DNA of 53,021 bases, from positions 1-53,021 of the forward strand of contig JAFTIH010000004.1 of assembly GCA_017456985.1 (NCBI GenBank), in the 5' to 3' direction. The stretch is from Clostridia bacterium. Lineage in GTDB: Bacteria > Bacillota > Clostridia > Oscillospirales > CAG-272. Of the stretch, positions 18,024 through 25,706 are shown piece after piece. Both the position numbers and the translations under genes were made by a program. The notes beneath the pieces are model-generated. The model was given only the letters and a program-made list of their open reading frames with translations. It searched no databases and was not told where the DNA came from. How positions within the stretch are numbered: position 1 is the first letter of the stretch; the number at the start of each line of letters is the position of its first letter.

Positions 18024-18524
18024 TTATTTGCCTTCTTTCATAGGGAGCGTAATAAAATCCATTTTAGAGGTGAACTTTCGTACCGTCACGCCTGCGGATG
18101 CGAGCATTCTTTTGGATGCCTGCGTCGAGGGCGTTGCGGCGTATTTATCCGAAAGATAAACGACCTCGCGGATGCCCGCCTGTATGATCGCCTTCGCGCA
18201 CTCGTTGCAGGGAAAAAGTGCTACGTAGATGCGCGATCCCGCAAGGTTCTTGCCGCGATTGTTTAGGATCGCGTTGAGCTCGGCGTGGACCACGAAGGGA
18301 TATTTGGTGGCGTTTGCTTCCTCGCCGTCGCGCGCCCAGGGGTACTCGTCGTCCGAGCAGCCGAGCGGGAAGCCGTTGTAGCCCGTAGAGAGAATGCGGT
18401 TGCTGTCGTCCACGATGCAAGCGCCTACCTGCGTGCTCGGGTCCTTACTGCGCTTGGCGGCAAGCTGTGCGACACCCATAAAATATTCGTCCCAAGAGAT
18501 ATATTCCTGTCTTTTATCACTCAT
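18024..18524 (-). CDS. comEB: Deoxycytidylate (dCMP) deaminase, ComEB type
   Basis: Zinc enzyme that deaminates dCMP to dUMP, feeding dTMP synthesis. The 166-aa protein carries the cytidine-deaminase zinc motif: VVHAELNAIL (His and catalytic Glu) and LFPCNECAKAI (two Cys). STQVGACIVD and GYNGFPLGCSDDEYPW are typical of the bacterial dCMP deaminases named ComEB in Bacillus. A longer reading frame begins at a TTG, but the ATG at 18524 has AAAGGA-type sequence upstream and fits the family N-terminus (YISWDEYFMGVA). Sits between the zinc-ribbon membrane protein and ddh on one transcript; the gene mix looks like housekeeping rather than one pathway. Confidence 0.93.
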   Translation of the reverse strand: MSDKRQEYISWDEYFMGVAQLAAKRSKDPSTQVGACIVDDSNRILSTGYNGFPLGCSDDEYPWARDGEEANATKYPFVVHAELNAILNNRGKNLAGSRIYVALFPCNECAKAIIQAGIREVVYLSDKYAATPSTQASKRMLASAGVTVRKFTSKMDFITLPMKEGK

Positions 18525-18555
18525 TGTCCTTTTTCCTTTAACCTTTATCAATTTG

Positions 18556-19254
18556 TTATATAAAAAATTTTTTCTTCAAGCGCTCACGGAGCGGCGAAAC
18601 GATGCCGATCACGATAAAAAGCATCCCGAGCAAGAATAAGCTCGTTAAGGGATACAGCGACCAGAACACGAAACGGTCGGGCGTATGGAAAACCACGAAA
18701 ATAAGGTTTTCAAGCAAAGCGAGCAACACGCCCAGCGCGATCAGCGCCCCGCCCGTGATATAAAACACACCGCGCGGCGTATAACGCAGAAGCGTAACTA
18801 CGGTACAAACGATCAGGGCGGTGCTGCCGAGGATAGGGAAAGCAAACGGCAAGAACCAGCCCCCCTGTGTCAAAAGATCCACGCCAAGCACGTATAATGC
18901 GATCACCGCAAAGCAAACGGGCGTGAGGATCACGGGGTGCGCGCGGCGGAACCAGCAGGGAAACAAAAGAATAAAATACAAGCACACGATGCCGCCGGCG
19001 GCGTAATAGGACCACGAAAGAGTACCGGTGAAGCGCAGATCAAAGGTCACGAGCTGTAACGCGACGATGGCGAGCACGATGGTGACGATCATCATCACGA
19101 GCGATCGGTTGACACGCTTGGGTTCGCTCTCGGTCGAGGGATAGGGCGGTTCGCCGATCTCTCGCGCAAGGTCGGGATGATAGGCGCGCGTGCCGCAAAG
19201 GGGACAGCTTTGTTCACTGTCGGCAAGGCGGACGCCGCATTTCGCACAATACAT
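18556..19254 (-). CDS. Zinc-ribbon multi-pass membrane protein (DUF6320-like)
   Basis: A 232-aa protein with an N-terminal zinc ribbon (YCAKCG...SCPLCG, Cys at about 3, 6, 17 and 20), a linker of about 30 residues, and some six hydrophobic segments from residue 52 to 223, ending in a basic tail. This layout resembles proteins called DUF6320 in Clostridia; function unknown. Start ATG has AAGGAG overlapping the stop of the esterase-acyltransferase gene 2 bp upstream, so the two are translationally coupled and may work together at the membrane, for instance in export or attachment of an acylated product. That role is inference from position. Confidence 0.75.
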   Translation of the reverse strand: MYCAKCGVRLADSEQSCPLCGTRAYHPDLAREIGEPPYPSTESEPKRVNRSLVMMIVTIVLAIVALQLVTFDLRFTGTLSWSYYAAGGIVCLYFILLFPCWFRRAHPVILTPVCFAVIALYVLGVDLLTQGGWFLPFAFPILGSTALIVCTVVTLLRYTPRGVFYITGGALIALGVLLALLENLIFVVFHTPDRFVFWSLYPLTSLFLLGMLFIVIGIVSPLRERLKKKFFI

Positions 19255-19256
19255 CG

Positions 19257-21449
19257 TTACTCCTTTCTGCCGCGGGGCGCGTTTTGTCCGTTACTCTCTA
19301 CCGTAACGGAAAGCCCGAGGCTCTGCAAGACCGAGAAGAACTGCCGCTCGAGGTACGGCTCGCGGATCTTGCGCACGAAATCAATGCACAGCACGTCCCC
19401 AAAGGAGATCGCGCTGACGTTGTTGGGGGTGTCGCGGGGAACGCTTAACACAAAGTTTGCCTCGGACACGTGCCGAGCAAGTGTCTCGGGTAAGCGAAAG
19501 GCGCCAAGGTTCGAGAAGGTAAAGGCGCTTTTTCTCTCTCCCACTGCCAAAAAGATCAGCTTCATCACGGTGTTTTTGATAAACAGGGGCATCGCACGCA
19601 CGAAAAGGCTTTGCTCGCTTTTAACGTTGGTGGTGATGCGCGCGCTCATCCGCTTGGGGGTGATCTCCATTTCCATCTGATGCTTGACACAGCGGCAGAT
19701 CTCGTCGAAGGTATATTCGCCCATTCTGGGGTCGATCTCGGGCGTCACGTACAAAACGAAATTGCGAAGCGTTTTCGCATCCTCGGGATAAAGGCGGCGC
19801 AAATTCACGGGGATCAGCACCTTGACGGGGCGGTAGCGCTTGGGGCTTTTGATCTGCTCCTCTTGGATCGCCACGCACGCCTGCATCAGCGCCGCCGTTA
19901 AGAACGCGGTAATGCTCACGCCGTGTGCGGCGGCGGCTGTGTGGACCTCCTTCACCGAAAGGCGCATCGAAAGGGCGTGTACGAAGGGCGCCGCCTCGGG
20001 CGTGCCTCGCACGTGGAAGGAATCCTCCTCGCGGCGGCTCATCGCCTTGCCCGTACAGTGCTTGGGAAAGCAGTCGGTCAGCTCTTCCTCTGCGGGAAGC
20101 GCGCGGCGGTCAAGAACGCCGTCCTCGTAGGGAATGCTCTCGCCGTATTTTTGTTCGGCGTACTCGGCAAGCAGATTTTTAAGGAAGACCAAGCCGCCGT
20201 TTCCGTCGGTGGTGGCGTGGAAAAATTCCACGGCGATGCGCCGACCGTACACCAAAACGCGGAAGGCGCAACGGCGAAGCTCCTTTTTGCTCATATGGCG
20301 GAGCGGATAAGCACTCTCCTCCATAAGCTCGGGCGCTGAGGAAAGCTCCTCAAGATAGTACCAGAAAAGCCCCTTATCGAGTCGCACGGAAATGGAAGGA
20401 AAGCGGCGTGCCGTCACGTCGAGGGCGTGTTGGAGCACGACCGTATCGACCTCGTCAAAGAGCGTAGCGGACACACGGAAGGCGTTGCTCCAACGGCGGG
20501 AGCGCGCCGCAGGATAGATCTTGGCGGCGTTATCCAGCCGCATCCAGCGAAGCTGGCGCGGGCGGGGCAAATGCGCGTTCATAAACGTCTGCACCATACG
20601 GTAATCGGCGGCACATTCGCGCAGGTCGTATAAAAGGTAGCCGTGCCAAAGTCCCGCGGCGACGTGCAGTGTGCTATCCACGCCCGCGGCAAGCAGGCGC
20701 TCGTGGAGCAGACGGCTGTCGTCGAGCATGATCTCATCCCCGCCAACGCAAATGAGCGTCGGGGGCATTTTTTCAGAAAATTCGGCAAACAAAGGGGAAA
20801 CGAGCTCGTCACGCGCATCCATACGGCACTGTGCCGCAAAAAGCGCAAGGCGCTCCTTGGTCATCGAGGGATCGATCTCACGATTCGCTTCATACGAGGC
20901 ACCGCTGAACGTAAAATCCGTCCAGGGCGAAAGCAGGACGGCGGCGGCAGGGGCGGGATGCCCTTCCGCAACGAGCGTGCGGCAAAGCGAAACGGTCAAG
21001 CCACCCCCCGCACTCTCCCCAAACACGATGATCTGCTCGGCGCCATACCCCATATCGAGAAGGGCTAAATACGCTGCAAGGGCGTCCGCAAGCGCCTCCC
21101 TCGGCGTTGCCTCGGGGGCAAGACGGTAAACGGGCGCAAAGACGCGAAGTCCCCACTTATCCGCTAAATACGCGCCTACACCGCGCGCATACGCGCGGTC
21201 GCCACAGCAATATCCACCGCCGTGCAGATAAAGGATCACGCCCGAGGAAAGCTCGTTTTTGGGAATGCACCAAACGCCCTCCCGTTCCCCAAGCACTTCA
21301 CTCTTATACTCCACGCGTCGGCGGCAAAGCCCCGCAAACAGCGCGCCGAGAAGATTCTGCCCGCGGCGCAAGCCTGCGATGGAATCGGAGGAAAAAAGGC
21401 CGCCAAAGCGCGCGAGCTGCTTGCGCGCAAACGCAGTTGACATCGGCAT
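19257..21449 (-). CDS. Fusion of HSL-type alpha/beta-hydrolase and condensation-like acyltransferase
   Basis: A 730-aa two-domain enzyme. Residues about 60-300 are an alpha/beta-hydrolase of the hormone-sensitive-lipase group: HGGGY oxyanion motif (76-80), nucleophile Ser-146 in GESAG, Asp-238 in GGDEI and His-269. Residues about 305-725 resemble condensation/alcohol acyltransferase proteins (the COG4908 type), with the active-site HxxxDG at 411-416 (HATTDG) and a later SNLGAF segment. One half cleaves short acyl or acetyl esters while the other transfers acyl groups, so the protein may make, remodel or break an acylated lipid or polyketide-like ester; the substrate is unknown. GGGAGGA precedes the ATG. 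First gene of the operon leading to ddh; a cre site overlaps its promoter region. Confidence 0.85.
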   Translation of the reverse strand: MPMSTAFARKQLARFGGLFSSDSIAGLRRGQNLLGALFAGLCRRRVEYKSEVLGEREGVWCIPKNELSSGVILYLHGGGYCCGDRAYARGVGAYLADKWGLRVFAPVYRLAPEATPREALADALAAYLALLDMGYGAEQIIVFGESAGGGLTVSLCRTLVAEGHPAPAAAVLLSPWTDFTFSGASYEANREIDPSMTKERLALFAAQCRMDARDELVSPLFAEFSEKMPPTLICVGGDEIMLDDSRLLHERLLAAGVDSTLHVAAGLWHGYLLYDLRECAADYRMVQTFMNAHLPRPRQLRWMRLDNAAKIYPAARSRRWSNAFRVSATLFDEVDTVVLQHALDVTARRFPSISVRLDKGLFWYYLEELSSAPELMEESAYPLRHMSKKELRRCAFRVLVYGRRIAVEFFHATTDGNGGLVFLKNLLAEYAEQKYGESIPYEDGVLDRRALPAEEELTDCFPKHCTGKAMSRREEDSFHVRGTPEAAPFVHALSMRLSVKEVHTAAAAHGVSITAFLTAALMQACVAIQEEQIKSPKRYRPVKVLIPVNLRRLYPEDAKTLRNFVLYVTPEIDPRMGEYTFDEICRCVKHQMEMEITPKRMSARITTNVKSEQSLFVRAMPLFIKNTVMKLIFLAVGERKSAFTFSNLGAFRLPETLARHVSEANFVLSVPRDTPNNVSAISFGDVLCIDFVRKIREPYLERQFFSVLQSLGLSVTVESNGQNAPRGRKE

Positions 21450-21475
21450 TGGATCTTCCTCCCTTTCCCTCTTTT

Positions 21476-21490
21476 TTGAAAACGCTTACA
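21476..21490. promoter_or_regulatory. Candidate CcpA cre site at the esterase-acyltransferase promoter
   Basis: TTGAAAACGCTTACA fits the cre consensus WTGNAARCGNWWWCA at every position. It lies 9 bp downstream of the -10 box (so near +3 to +17) and 26 bp before the start codon, a position where CcpA would block transcription when good carbon sources are present. Confidence 0.6.
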
Positions 21491-21499
21491 GTTATACTT

Positions 21500-21528
21500 A
21501 TTTTATCATATTCTTCCTTTTTTTACAA
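21500..21528 (-). promoter_or_regulatory. Promoter of the esterase-acyltransferase operon
   Basis: On the minus strand TTGTAA (21523-21528), 17 bp, TAAAAT (21500-21505), 50 bp before the start codon. Confidence 0.6.
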
Positions 21529-21537
21529 GTACTCTCG

Positions 21538-21580
21538 AAAAAAAACAAAATAGAAATGCAAACAAATGTTTGCATTTCTA
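21538..21580 (-). terminator. Terminator of the HAD phosphatase gene
   Basis: A 14-bp inverted repeat (21551-21564 with 21567-21580) around ATGCAAACA...TGTTTGCAT, followed on the minus strand by TTTTGTTTTTTTT. It lies 16 bp past the HAD stop codon. The AT-rich stem resembles the dispersed palindrome in character but is a different sequence. Confidence 0.75.
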
Positions 21581-21596
21581 CGAATTTTAAGAGATT

Positions 21597-22247
21597 TTAT
21601 TTGATGCGCTTGGTGAAGCCATCCTCAAAGTAGGCAGTGGCGATCGCGAGCATATCCTCCCTGATGTGCGCTTGCCACTCGTCCTCGGTCACAACGATCG
21701 GGATGCCCATCGCATGCGCCGTTTGCATACTGTAAAAGGAATCCTCAAACAGATACATCTCGCGCACGTCACAGCCAAAGCGCGCCGCCGCGTCAAGGAA
21801 GATCTCGGGACTCTTTTTGCCATTCGGATAGTCCTCTCCTGTAAAGACGAATTCAAAATAGCCGTCGATGCCAAGACTCTTTAAGCAGACCTCGGCTTGC
21901 GCCTTGGGCGTGAGCGTGGCAACGCCCATCCGCACCCCCTGTGCCCGAAAGCGGTCAAGCAGCTCCCGCACGCCCGCCTTCAGGCGTGCGTCACGGCGAT
22001 AATGCCCCTCAAGGATGGTGAGGATCTCCTCGCGCGTGATCTCCTCTACGCGGGGGATCTTCTTTTCCCGCAAATAGGCAACGCCCTGACTAAAGGTCAG
22101 CGTTCCCAAAGCAGAAATATCCTCCTCGGAGAGTGTCACACCGCGTCGGGCAAGTGCCCGAGGCGTGAGCGTTTTCCAATATCCCATCGTATCGGCAAGC
22201 GTGCCGTCCATATCGAAAAGCGCGTATTTGACCGAAAGCTCTTGCAT
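21597..22247 (-). CDS. HAD-superfamily phosphatase, beta-phosphoglucomutase-like subfamily
   Basis: A 216-aa haloacid-dehalogenase-fold hydrolase. Motif I is LFDMDGTLADT (nucleophile Asp-12 and Asp-14), motif II lies in GVATLT, motif III Lys in NGKKSPEIFLDAA, and motif IV in YLFEDSFYSM. The alpha-helical cap between motifs I and II (about residues 20-90) is that of subfamily IA, which acts on sugar phosphates or similar small metabolites. The start is MQELSV at 22247, just after GGAGGAC; the longer upstream reading frame crosses the divergent promoter region. Monocistronic, with its own terminator. Substrate unknown. Confidence 0.85.
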   Translation of the reverse strand: MQELSVKYALFDMDGTLADTMGYWKTLTPRALARRGVTLSEEDISALGTLTFSQGVAYLREKKIPRVEEITREEILTILEGHYRRDARLKAGVRELLDRFRAQGVRMGVATLTPKAQAEVCLKSLGIDGYFEFVFTGEDYPNGKKSPEIFLDAAARFGCDVREMYLFEDSFYSMQTAHAMGIPIVVTEDEWQAHIREDMLAIATAYFEDGFTKRIK

Positions 22248-22335
22248 TTCCCCGTCCTCCGTCACCGTCGTTATTCTTATTATAACGCCCGCCTTTGTCT
22301 TTTTTGTGAACGGTGGACAAAAAAGCGAAAAAAGG

Positions 22336-22364
22336 TTGCAAAGCGGCGACGCTTGTGATAAAAT
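22336..22364 (+). promoter_or_regulatory. Promoter of mnmG
   Basis: TTGCAA (22336-22341), 17 bp, TAAAAT (22359-22364), 33 bp before the mnmG start. Confidence 0.65.
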
Positions 22365-22397
22365 AAAGAGGAAAACAATCCATCGTTCGAGGTAATT

Positions 22398-24275
22398 ATG
22401 ACGGACAAGACAACGATAGCAGTAGTGGGCGCGGGTCACGCAGGCATCGAAGCGGCGCTTGCCGCGGCGCGCATGGGGATCGATACGGTCCTCTTTACGC
22501 TCAACCTAGACTCTCTTGCCAACCTTCCCTGCAACCCCTCCATCGGCGGTACGGGAAAGGGGCATTTGGTCTATGAGATCGACGCGCTGGGCGGTGAGAT
22601 GGGGCGCGCGGCGGACGCGGTCACGCTCCAATCCCGCACCCTCAATCTCGGCAAGGGTGCCGCCGTACATTCCAAGCGCATCCAAGCGGACCGTATGCGC
22701 TACCGCGCGCTGATGAAGCAGACGATAGAAAAGACGGAGCATTTGCGCCTCGTGCAGGCGGAGATCACCGCCGTTTTGACCGAACAGCGCGAGGGTCGTC
22801 CTCACGTGACGGGCGTGCGCACCTCGCTTGGCGAGGAGTGGGGCGCCGAGCGCGTCATTCTTTGCACGGGAACCTATCTTTCCTCCGCCATCTTCGTGGG
22901 TGACGTGACCTATGCGGCGGGTCCCGACGGACTGATGGGAGCATATGCACTTTCGGACTCTCTGCGCGCACTTGGGCTCCCCCTTCTCCGCTTTAAAACG
23001 GGAACCCCCGCCCGCGTGCTTCGCCGCACGGTGGACCTTTCGCAATTAGAGGAGCAGCCCGGGGAAACGGAGATCACGCCCTTTTGCGCCGACACCCCGC
23101 GCGAGCGCTTTGAAAATTTAGAGCAAATTCCCTGCCACATCGTCTATACCAACCAAGAAACGCACCGCATCATTCGGGAAAATATCGGGCGAAGCGCGCT
23201 TTATTCGGGCAACATTCACGGCACGGGACCGCGCTACTGCCCCTCGATCGAGGACAAGATCGTGCGCTTTGCGGACAAGGAGCGCCATCAGCTCTTTTTA
23301 GAGCCCTGCGGCGCAGACACGGAAGAGATGTATTTGCAAGGCTTCTCCACCTCCCTGCCCACCGACGTACAAAGGCAGATGCTCGCCTCGCTCCCCGGCT
23401 TTGAGCACGCACAGATGATGCGCTACGCCTATGCAATCGAGTACGACTGCATCGATCCGCTCGCGCTCTATCCCACGCTTGCCGTCAAGGCGGTGGAGGG
23501 GCTTTACGGCGCGGGACAGTTCAACGGCACCTCGGGCTACGAGGAGGCGGCGGCGCAGGGGCTCGTCGCAGGCATCAACGCTGCGCTCTCCGTGAAGGGT
23601 GAGGAGCCGCTCATCCTCACGCGCGATTCCTCGTACATCGGTACGCTCATCGACGACCTTGTGACCAAGGGGACGCGCGAGCCCTACCGCATTATGACCT
23701 CGCGCTCGGAATACCGTCTTTTACTCCGTCAGGATAACGCCGATTTCCGTCTTTCGGAGATGGGACACCGCGTGGGGCTGTTGCCCGAGGCGCGCTATAC
23801 CGCCTTTCTCGCACGGCGGGACGCCGTTTTTGCGGAGATCGCACGCGCAGAGCGCACCGTGATCCCGCCCTCTATCCCCGTCAACGAGCTTTTGGCAGCG
23901 TACGGCTCGACGCCCATCGAAACGGGTGTTAGACTCGCCGACCTTTTGCGCCGCCCCGAACTTTCTTATGCGGCGCTCACTCCCATCGATCCTTCCCGTC
24001 CCACCCTCTCACCCGACGTCGAGAGGACGGCGGAAATTGAGATCAAATACGCGGGCTACCTTGCGCGCCAGCGAAAAGAGGTGGAGCGTCAGAGAAAGCT
24101 TGAGGACTACCGACTGCCGAAGGATATTGACTACAAGGCGATCAAGGGGCTTCGCCTGGAAGCGGCGGCAAAGCTTGACGCCATCCGTCCTGAGAGCATC
24201 GGGCAGGCGTCGCGCATCAGCGGCGTCAATCCCGCCGACATCAGCGTGCTGCTCATCGTGCTGGGAAAGTCGTGA
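22398..24275 (+). CDS. mnmG: tRNA uridine-5-carboxymethylaminomethyl(34) synthesis enzyme MnmG
   Basis: FAD enzyme that, with MnmE, modifies wobble uridine-34 of several tRNAs. The 625-aa protein has the dinucleotide-binding [19 protein letters not shown] at the N-terminus, the signatures [25 protein letters not shown] and GTRFKTGTP-like [11 protein letters not shown], the second FAD-contact region [20 protein letters not shown], and the C-terminal helical domain for MnmE and tRNA contact ([19 protein letters not shown]). Length is normal. The ribosome site is weak (GAGG). In many Firmicutes it sits beside mnmE, rsmG and the origin-proximal parA/parB genes; here it stands alone, flanked by its own promoter and terminator. 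Confidence 0.97.
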   Translation: MTDKTTIAVVGAGHAGIEAALAAARMGIDTVLFTLNLDSLANLPCNPSIGGTGKGHLVYEIDALGGEMGRAADAVTLQSRTLNLGKGAAVHSKRIQADRMRYRALMKQTIEKTEHLRLVQAEITAVLTEQREGRPHVTGVRTSLGEEWGAERVILCTGTYLSSAIFVGDVTYAAGPDGLMGAYALSDSLRALGLPLLRFKTGTPARVLRRTVDLSQLEEQPGETEITPFCADTPRERFENLEQIPCHIVYTNQETHRIIRENIGRSALYSGNIHGTGPRYCPSIEDKIVRFADKERHQLFLEPCGADTEEMYLQGFSTSLPTDVQRQMLASLPGFEHAQMMRYAYAIEYDCIDPLALYPTLAVKAVEGLYGAGQFNGTSGYEEAAAQGLVAGINAALSVKGEEPLILTRDSSYIGTLIDDLVTKGTREPYRIMTSRSEYRLLLRQDNADFRLSEMGHRVGLLPEARYTAFLARRDAVFAEIARAERTVIPPSIPVNELLAAYGSTPIETGVRLADLLRRPELSYAALTPIDPSRPTLSPDVERTAEIEIKYAGYLARQRKEVERQRKLEDYRLPKDIDYKAIKGLRLEAAAKLDAIRPESIGQASRISGVNPADISVLLIVLGKS

Positions 24276-24303
24276 CTTCTTCATAATTGAATATTATTGG
24301 CAA

Positions 24304-24336
24304 AATACGGAGTCCCTTTTAGGAACTCCGTATTTT
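24304..24336 (+). terminator. Terminator of mnmG
   Basis: ATACGGAGT pairs with ACTCCGTAT (stem about 24305-24313 with 24324-24332), followed by TTTT, 29 bp beyond the mnmG stop. Confidence 0.8.
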
Positions 24337-24389
24337 AGCGTTTATATACCAAAAACGATATAAAAACGATATAAAAAGTCGCAAAAACC

Positions 24390-24418
24390 TTGACAATTCT
24401 CTTGCAATGTATTATAAT
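24390..24418 (+). promoter_or_regulatory. Promoter of the candidate structured RNA
   Basis: TTGACA (24390-24395), 17 bp, TATAAT (24413-24418): perfect consensus. The expected start site, about 24425, is exactly the first base of the long terminal helix described in the next entry. Confidence 0.85.
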
Positions 24419-24424
24419 ATCATC

Positions 24425-24638
24425 GTCACACAAAACTGAATTAACAAGTTGCAGGGAAAACTCTCTCTTTTTTTGAGAGAGCTTTGTTTCTATGCTTACT
24501 GTCAATAATGAATTTGGCAAAAATGCAAATTTCACTTGACAGTAGGTAGAGTTTTCTCTATACTTGTTAGGTTTTGTGTGACAACAATCGAAATTTGCGT
24601 TTTTCGGTGCGCATAGCTTCGGTTGTGCGCACTTTTTT
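24425..24638 (+). ncRNA. Candidate structured small RNA, 6S-RNA-like rod with its own promoter and terminator
   Basis: About 214 nt lie between a perfect promoter and a strong intrinsic terminator, with no convincing reading frame inside. The transcript folds on itself. A 12-bp perfect terminal helix joins 24425-24436 to 24571-24582. A 7-bp helix joins 24442-24448 to 24563-24569. An upper arm joins 24495-24505 to 24536-24546 (11 bp, one G-U) and 24510-24515 to 24527-24532, capped by GCA-AAAA-TGC. Between lower and upper arms both strands can open into a bubble: the 5' strand holds CTCTCTC-T7-GAGAGAG, and the 3' strand holds TAGAG-TTTT-CTCTA. Alternatively 24453-24464 pairs with 24548-24559. 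A closed rod with a central bubble is the shape of 6S RNA, but no primary-sequence identity to 6S was recognised. A leader RNA for the gene at 24659, or an inserted inverted-repeat element, are alternatives. Confidence 0.55.
24607..24638 (+). terminator. Intrinsic terminator with cUUCGg tetraloop
   Basis: An 11-bp stem (24607-24617 with 24622-24632, containing GTGCGCA/TGCGCAC and two G-U pairs) is closed by TTCG and followed by six T residues. It ends the candidate RNA and lies only 20 bp before the next start codon, so it could also act as an attenuator for that gene. Confidence 0.85.
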
Positions 24639-24658
24639 ATTTTAAGGAGGTCATCACT

Positions 24659-25063
24659 ATGTATGACAACATTGGCAACAAAATTAAAACATTAGCAAAA
24701 ATTTCGACATGGATAGGCATTGTTTTCGCTTTAATTCTGGGTATCGCCTTAATCGTTTTATTGGGAGCTTTTATAGGCCTTTTGGTAATGTTTGGAGTCA
24801 TTCTGATTGTTTGGATCACGTCATTTCCCCTCTATGCCTTAGGTGAAATCACAACCACACTCTCTGACATTGAAAGGAATACCCGTCCAAACCTTGCGAA
24901 TGGCGCAGAAACACCGAAAAAAAAGAAGATTTTCTCCCCTGCTCCAATAGCACCTGCCGACGGATCTACCCCTCAAATTGTCTGTCCCAAGTGCGGTACG
25001 CAGCACGATTTTGATTATCCCAAATGTCCTAAATGCAAATATGAGTACAATTGGGCGAAGTAA
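24659..25063 (+). CDS. Small membrane protein with C-terminal zinc ribbon
   Basis: A 134-aa protein of unknown function. Residues about 15-38 and 40-62 are strongly hydrophobic and probably form two membrane helices or a hairpin. A charged linker with KKKK follows, and the C-terminal 30 residues hold CPKCGTQHDFDYPKCPKCKYEY, a four-Cys zinc ribbon. AAGGAGG precedes the ATG at 24659; the longer reading frame starting at 24623 overlaps the terminator and is rejected. Base composition is lower in GC than the neighbours. It lies directly behind the structured-RNA terminator, so expression would need read-through or an unseen promoter. Confidence 0.75.
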   Translation: MYDNIGNKIKTLAKISTWIGIVFALILGIALIVLLGAFIGLLVMFGVILIVWITSFPLYALGEITTTLSDIERNTRPNLANGAETPKKKKIFSPAPIAPADGSTPQIVCPKCGTQHDFDYPKCPKCKYEYNWAK

Positions 25064-25125
25064 ACCGAAGACTCCGTCTTAATTTGAACAGGAAAGCGCG
25101 GACTATTCTTTTTTTACTGTTTATT

Positions 25126-25160
25126 AAAAAGCCGTATGGAGGTTTTCCATACGGCTTTTT
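25126..25160. terminator. Bidirectional terminator between the zinc-ribbon and cupin genes
   Basis: AAAAAGCCGTATGGA (25126-25140) and its exact complement (25146-25160) form a 15-bp stem with loop GGTTT. The A and T tracts make it work on both strands for the convergent genes. Confidence 0.9.
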
Positions 25161-25162
25161 CT

Positions 25163-25579
25163 TTATTCGTGCCGCCCGTCTGCGGCGGTGCGGTGGACGG
25201 TTCCCTTCGCGTGTGCGGGCGGACCGTAGACCGAGGAAAGCTGCAACGGCGTGCGTGCGAGGTTGCGCACGTTGTGCCACACGCCGCGCGGAATGAGGAT
25301 GGCGCACCCCGCGCCAAGGCGCCGCTCGTCGTGTAAGCGGTCCTCGCCCCTTCCCATCTGCACGAGCGCAACGCCCTCCTCGATGCGGAGCATCTGGTCA
25401 AGGTCCTCGTGCATCTCGACGCCGATCTCGCCCCCTGCGGGAACGGACATCACCGTCAGCTGTAACCCCTCCCCCGTCCAAAGCGTGTTGCGGAAGAAAC
25501 GGTTTCTCTCGGCGGCAGTATGTAGATTGATGAGCAAGGGCGCGCCGCCGGCGTCACTCATCGCGTGAAAACGGTTCAT
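25163..25579 (-). CDS. Cupin-domain protein
   Basis: A 138-aa single-domain cupin. The metal-site motifs are recognisable: GVEMHEDLDQMLRIEEGVALVQMG (motif 1, with the His and a Glu/Asp set) and IPRGVWHNVRNL (motif 2, with the second His). Small cupins of this type are found as stress-related or sugar-binding proteins; the substrate cannot be deduced. GGAGGTTCCC precedes the ATG. Monocistronic, with its own promoter (25602-25631) and a shared bidirectional terminator. Confidence 0.85.
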   Translation of the reverse strand: MNRFHAMSDAGGAPLLINLHTAAERNRFFRNTLWTGEGLQLTVMSVPAGGEIGVEMHEDLDQMLRIEEGVALVQMGRGEDRLHDERRLGAGCAILIPRGVWHNVRNLARTPLQLSSVYGPPAHAKGTVHRTAADGRHE

Positions 25580-25601
25580 CGGGAACCTCCTTTTTTCTTT
25601 C

Positions 25602-25631
25602 AGTATATGCCGAAGAAAAAAGGCGTGACAA
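25602..25631 (-). promoter_or_regulatory. Promoter of the cupin gene
   Basis: TTGTCA (25626-25631), 18 bp, TATACT (25602-25607) on the minus strand, 22 bp before the start codon. Confidence 0.55.
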
Positions 25632-25676
25632 TCAAAGCTATAACGGTTGCACCGTTTTGGGCATTCCCAGAGAGTA

Positions 25677-25704
25677 AAAAAGGAGAGCGTACGCTCTCCT
25701 TTTT
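25677..25704 (-). terminator. Terminator after the M20 peptidase gene
   Basis: Perfect 28-bp palindrome AAAAAGGAGAGCGT/ACGCTCTCCTTTTT directly after the stop codon at 25707, giving a stem with a T tract on the minus strand. Confidence 0.85.
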
Positions 25705-25706
25705 CT

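Noticed and set aside
21551-21580. Fifth copy of the dispersed palindrome
   Set aside because: The ATGCAAACA/TGTTTGCAT dyad differs in sequence and centre and is followed by a T tract, so it is explained as the terminator of the HAD gene.
24425-24582. Miniature inverted-repeat transposable element
   Set aside because: The terminal repeats coincide with a predicted transcription start, and a terminator follows. No target-site duplication is visible at the ends (ATC outside left, AAC outside right). Kept only as an alternative.
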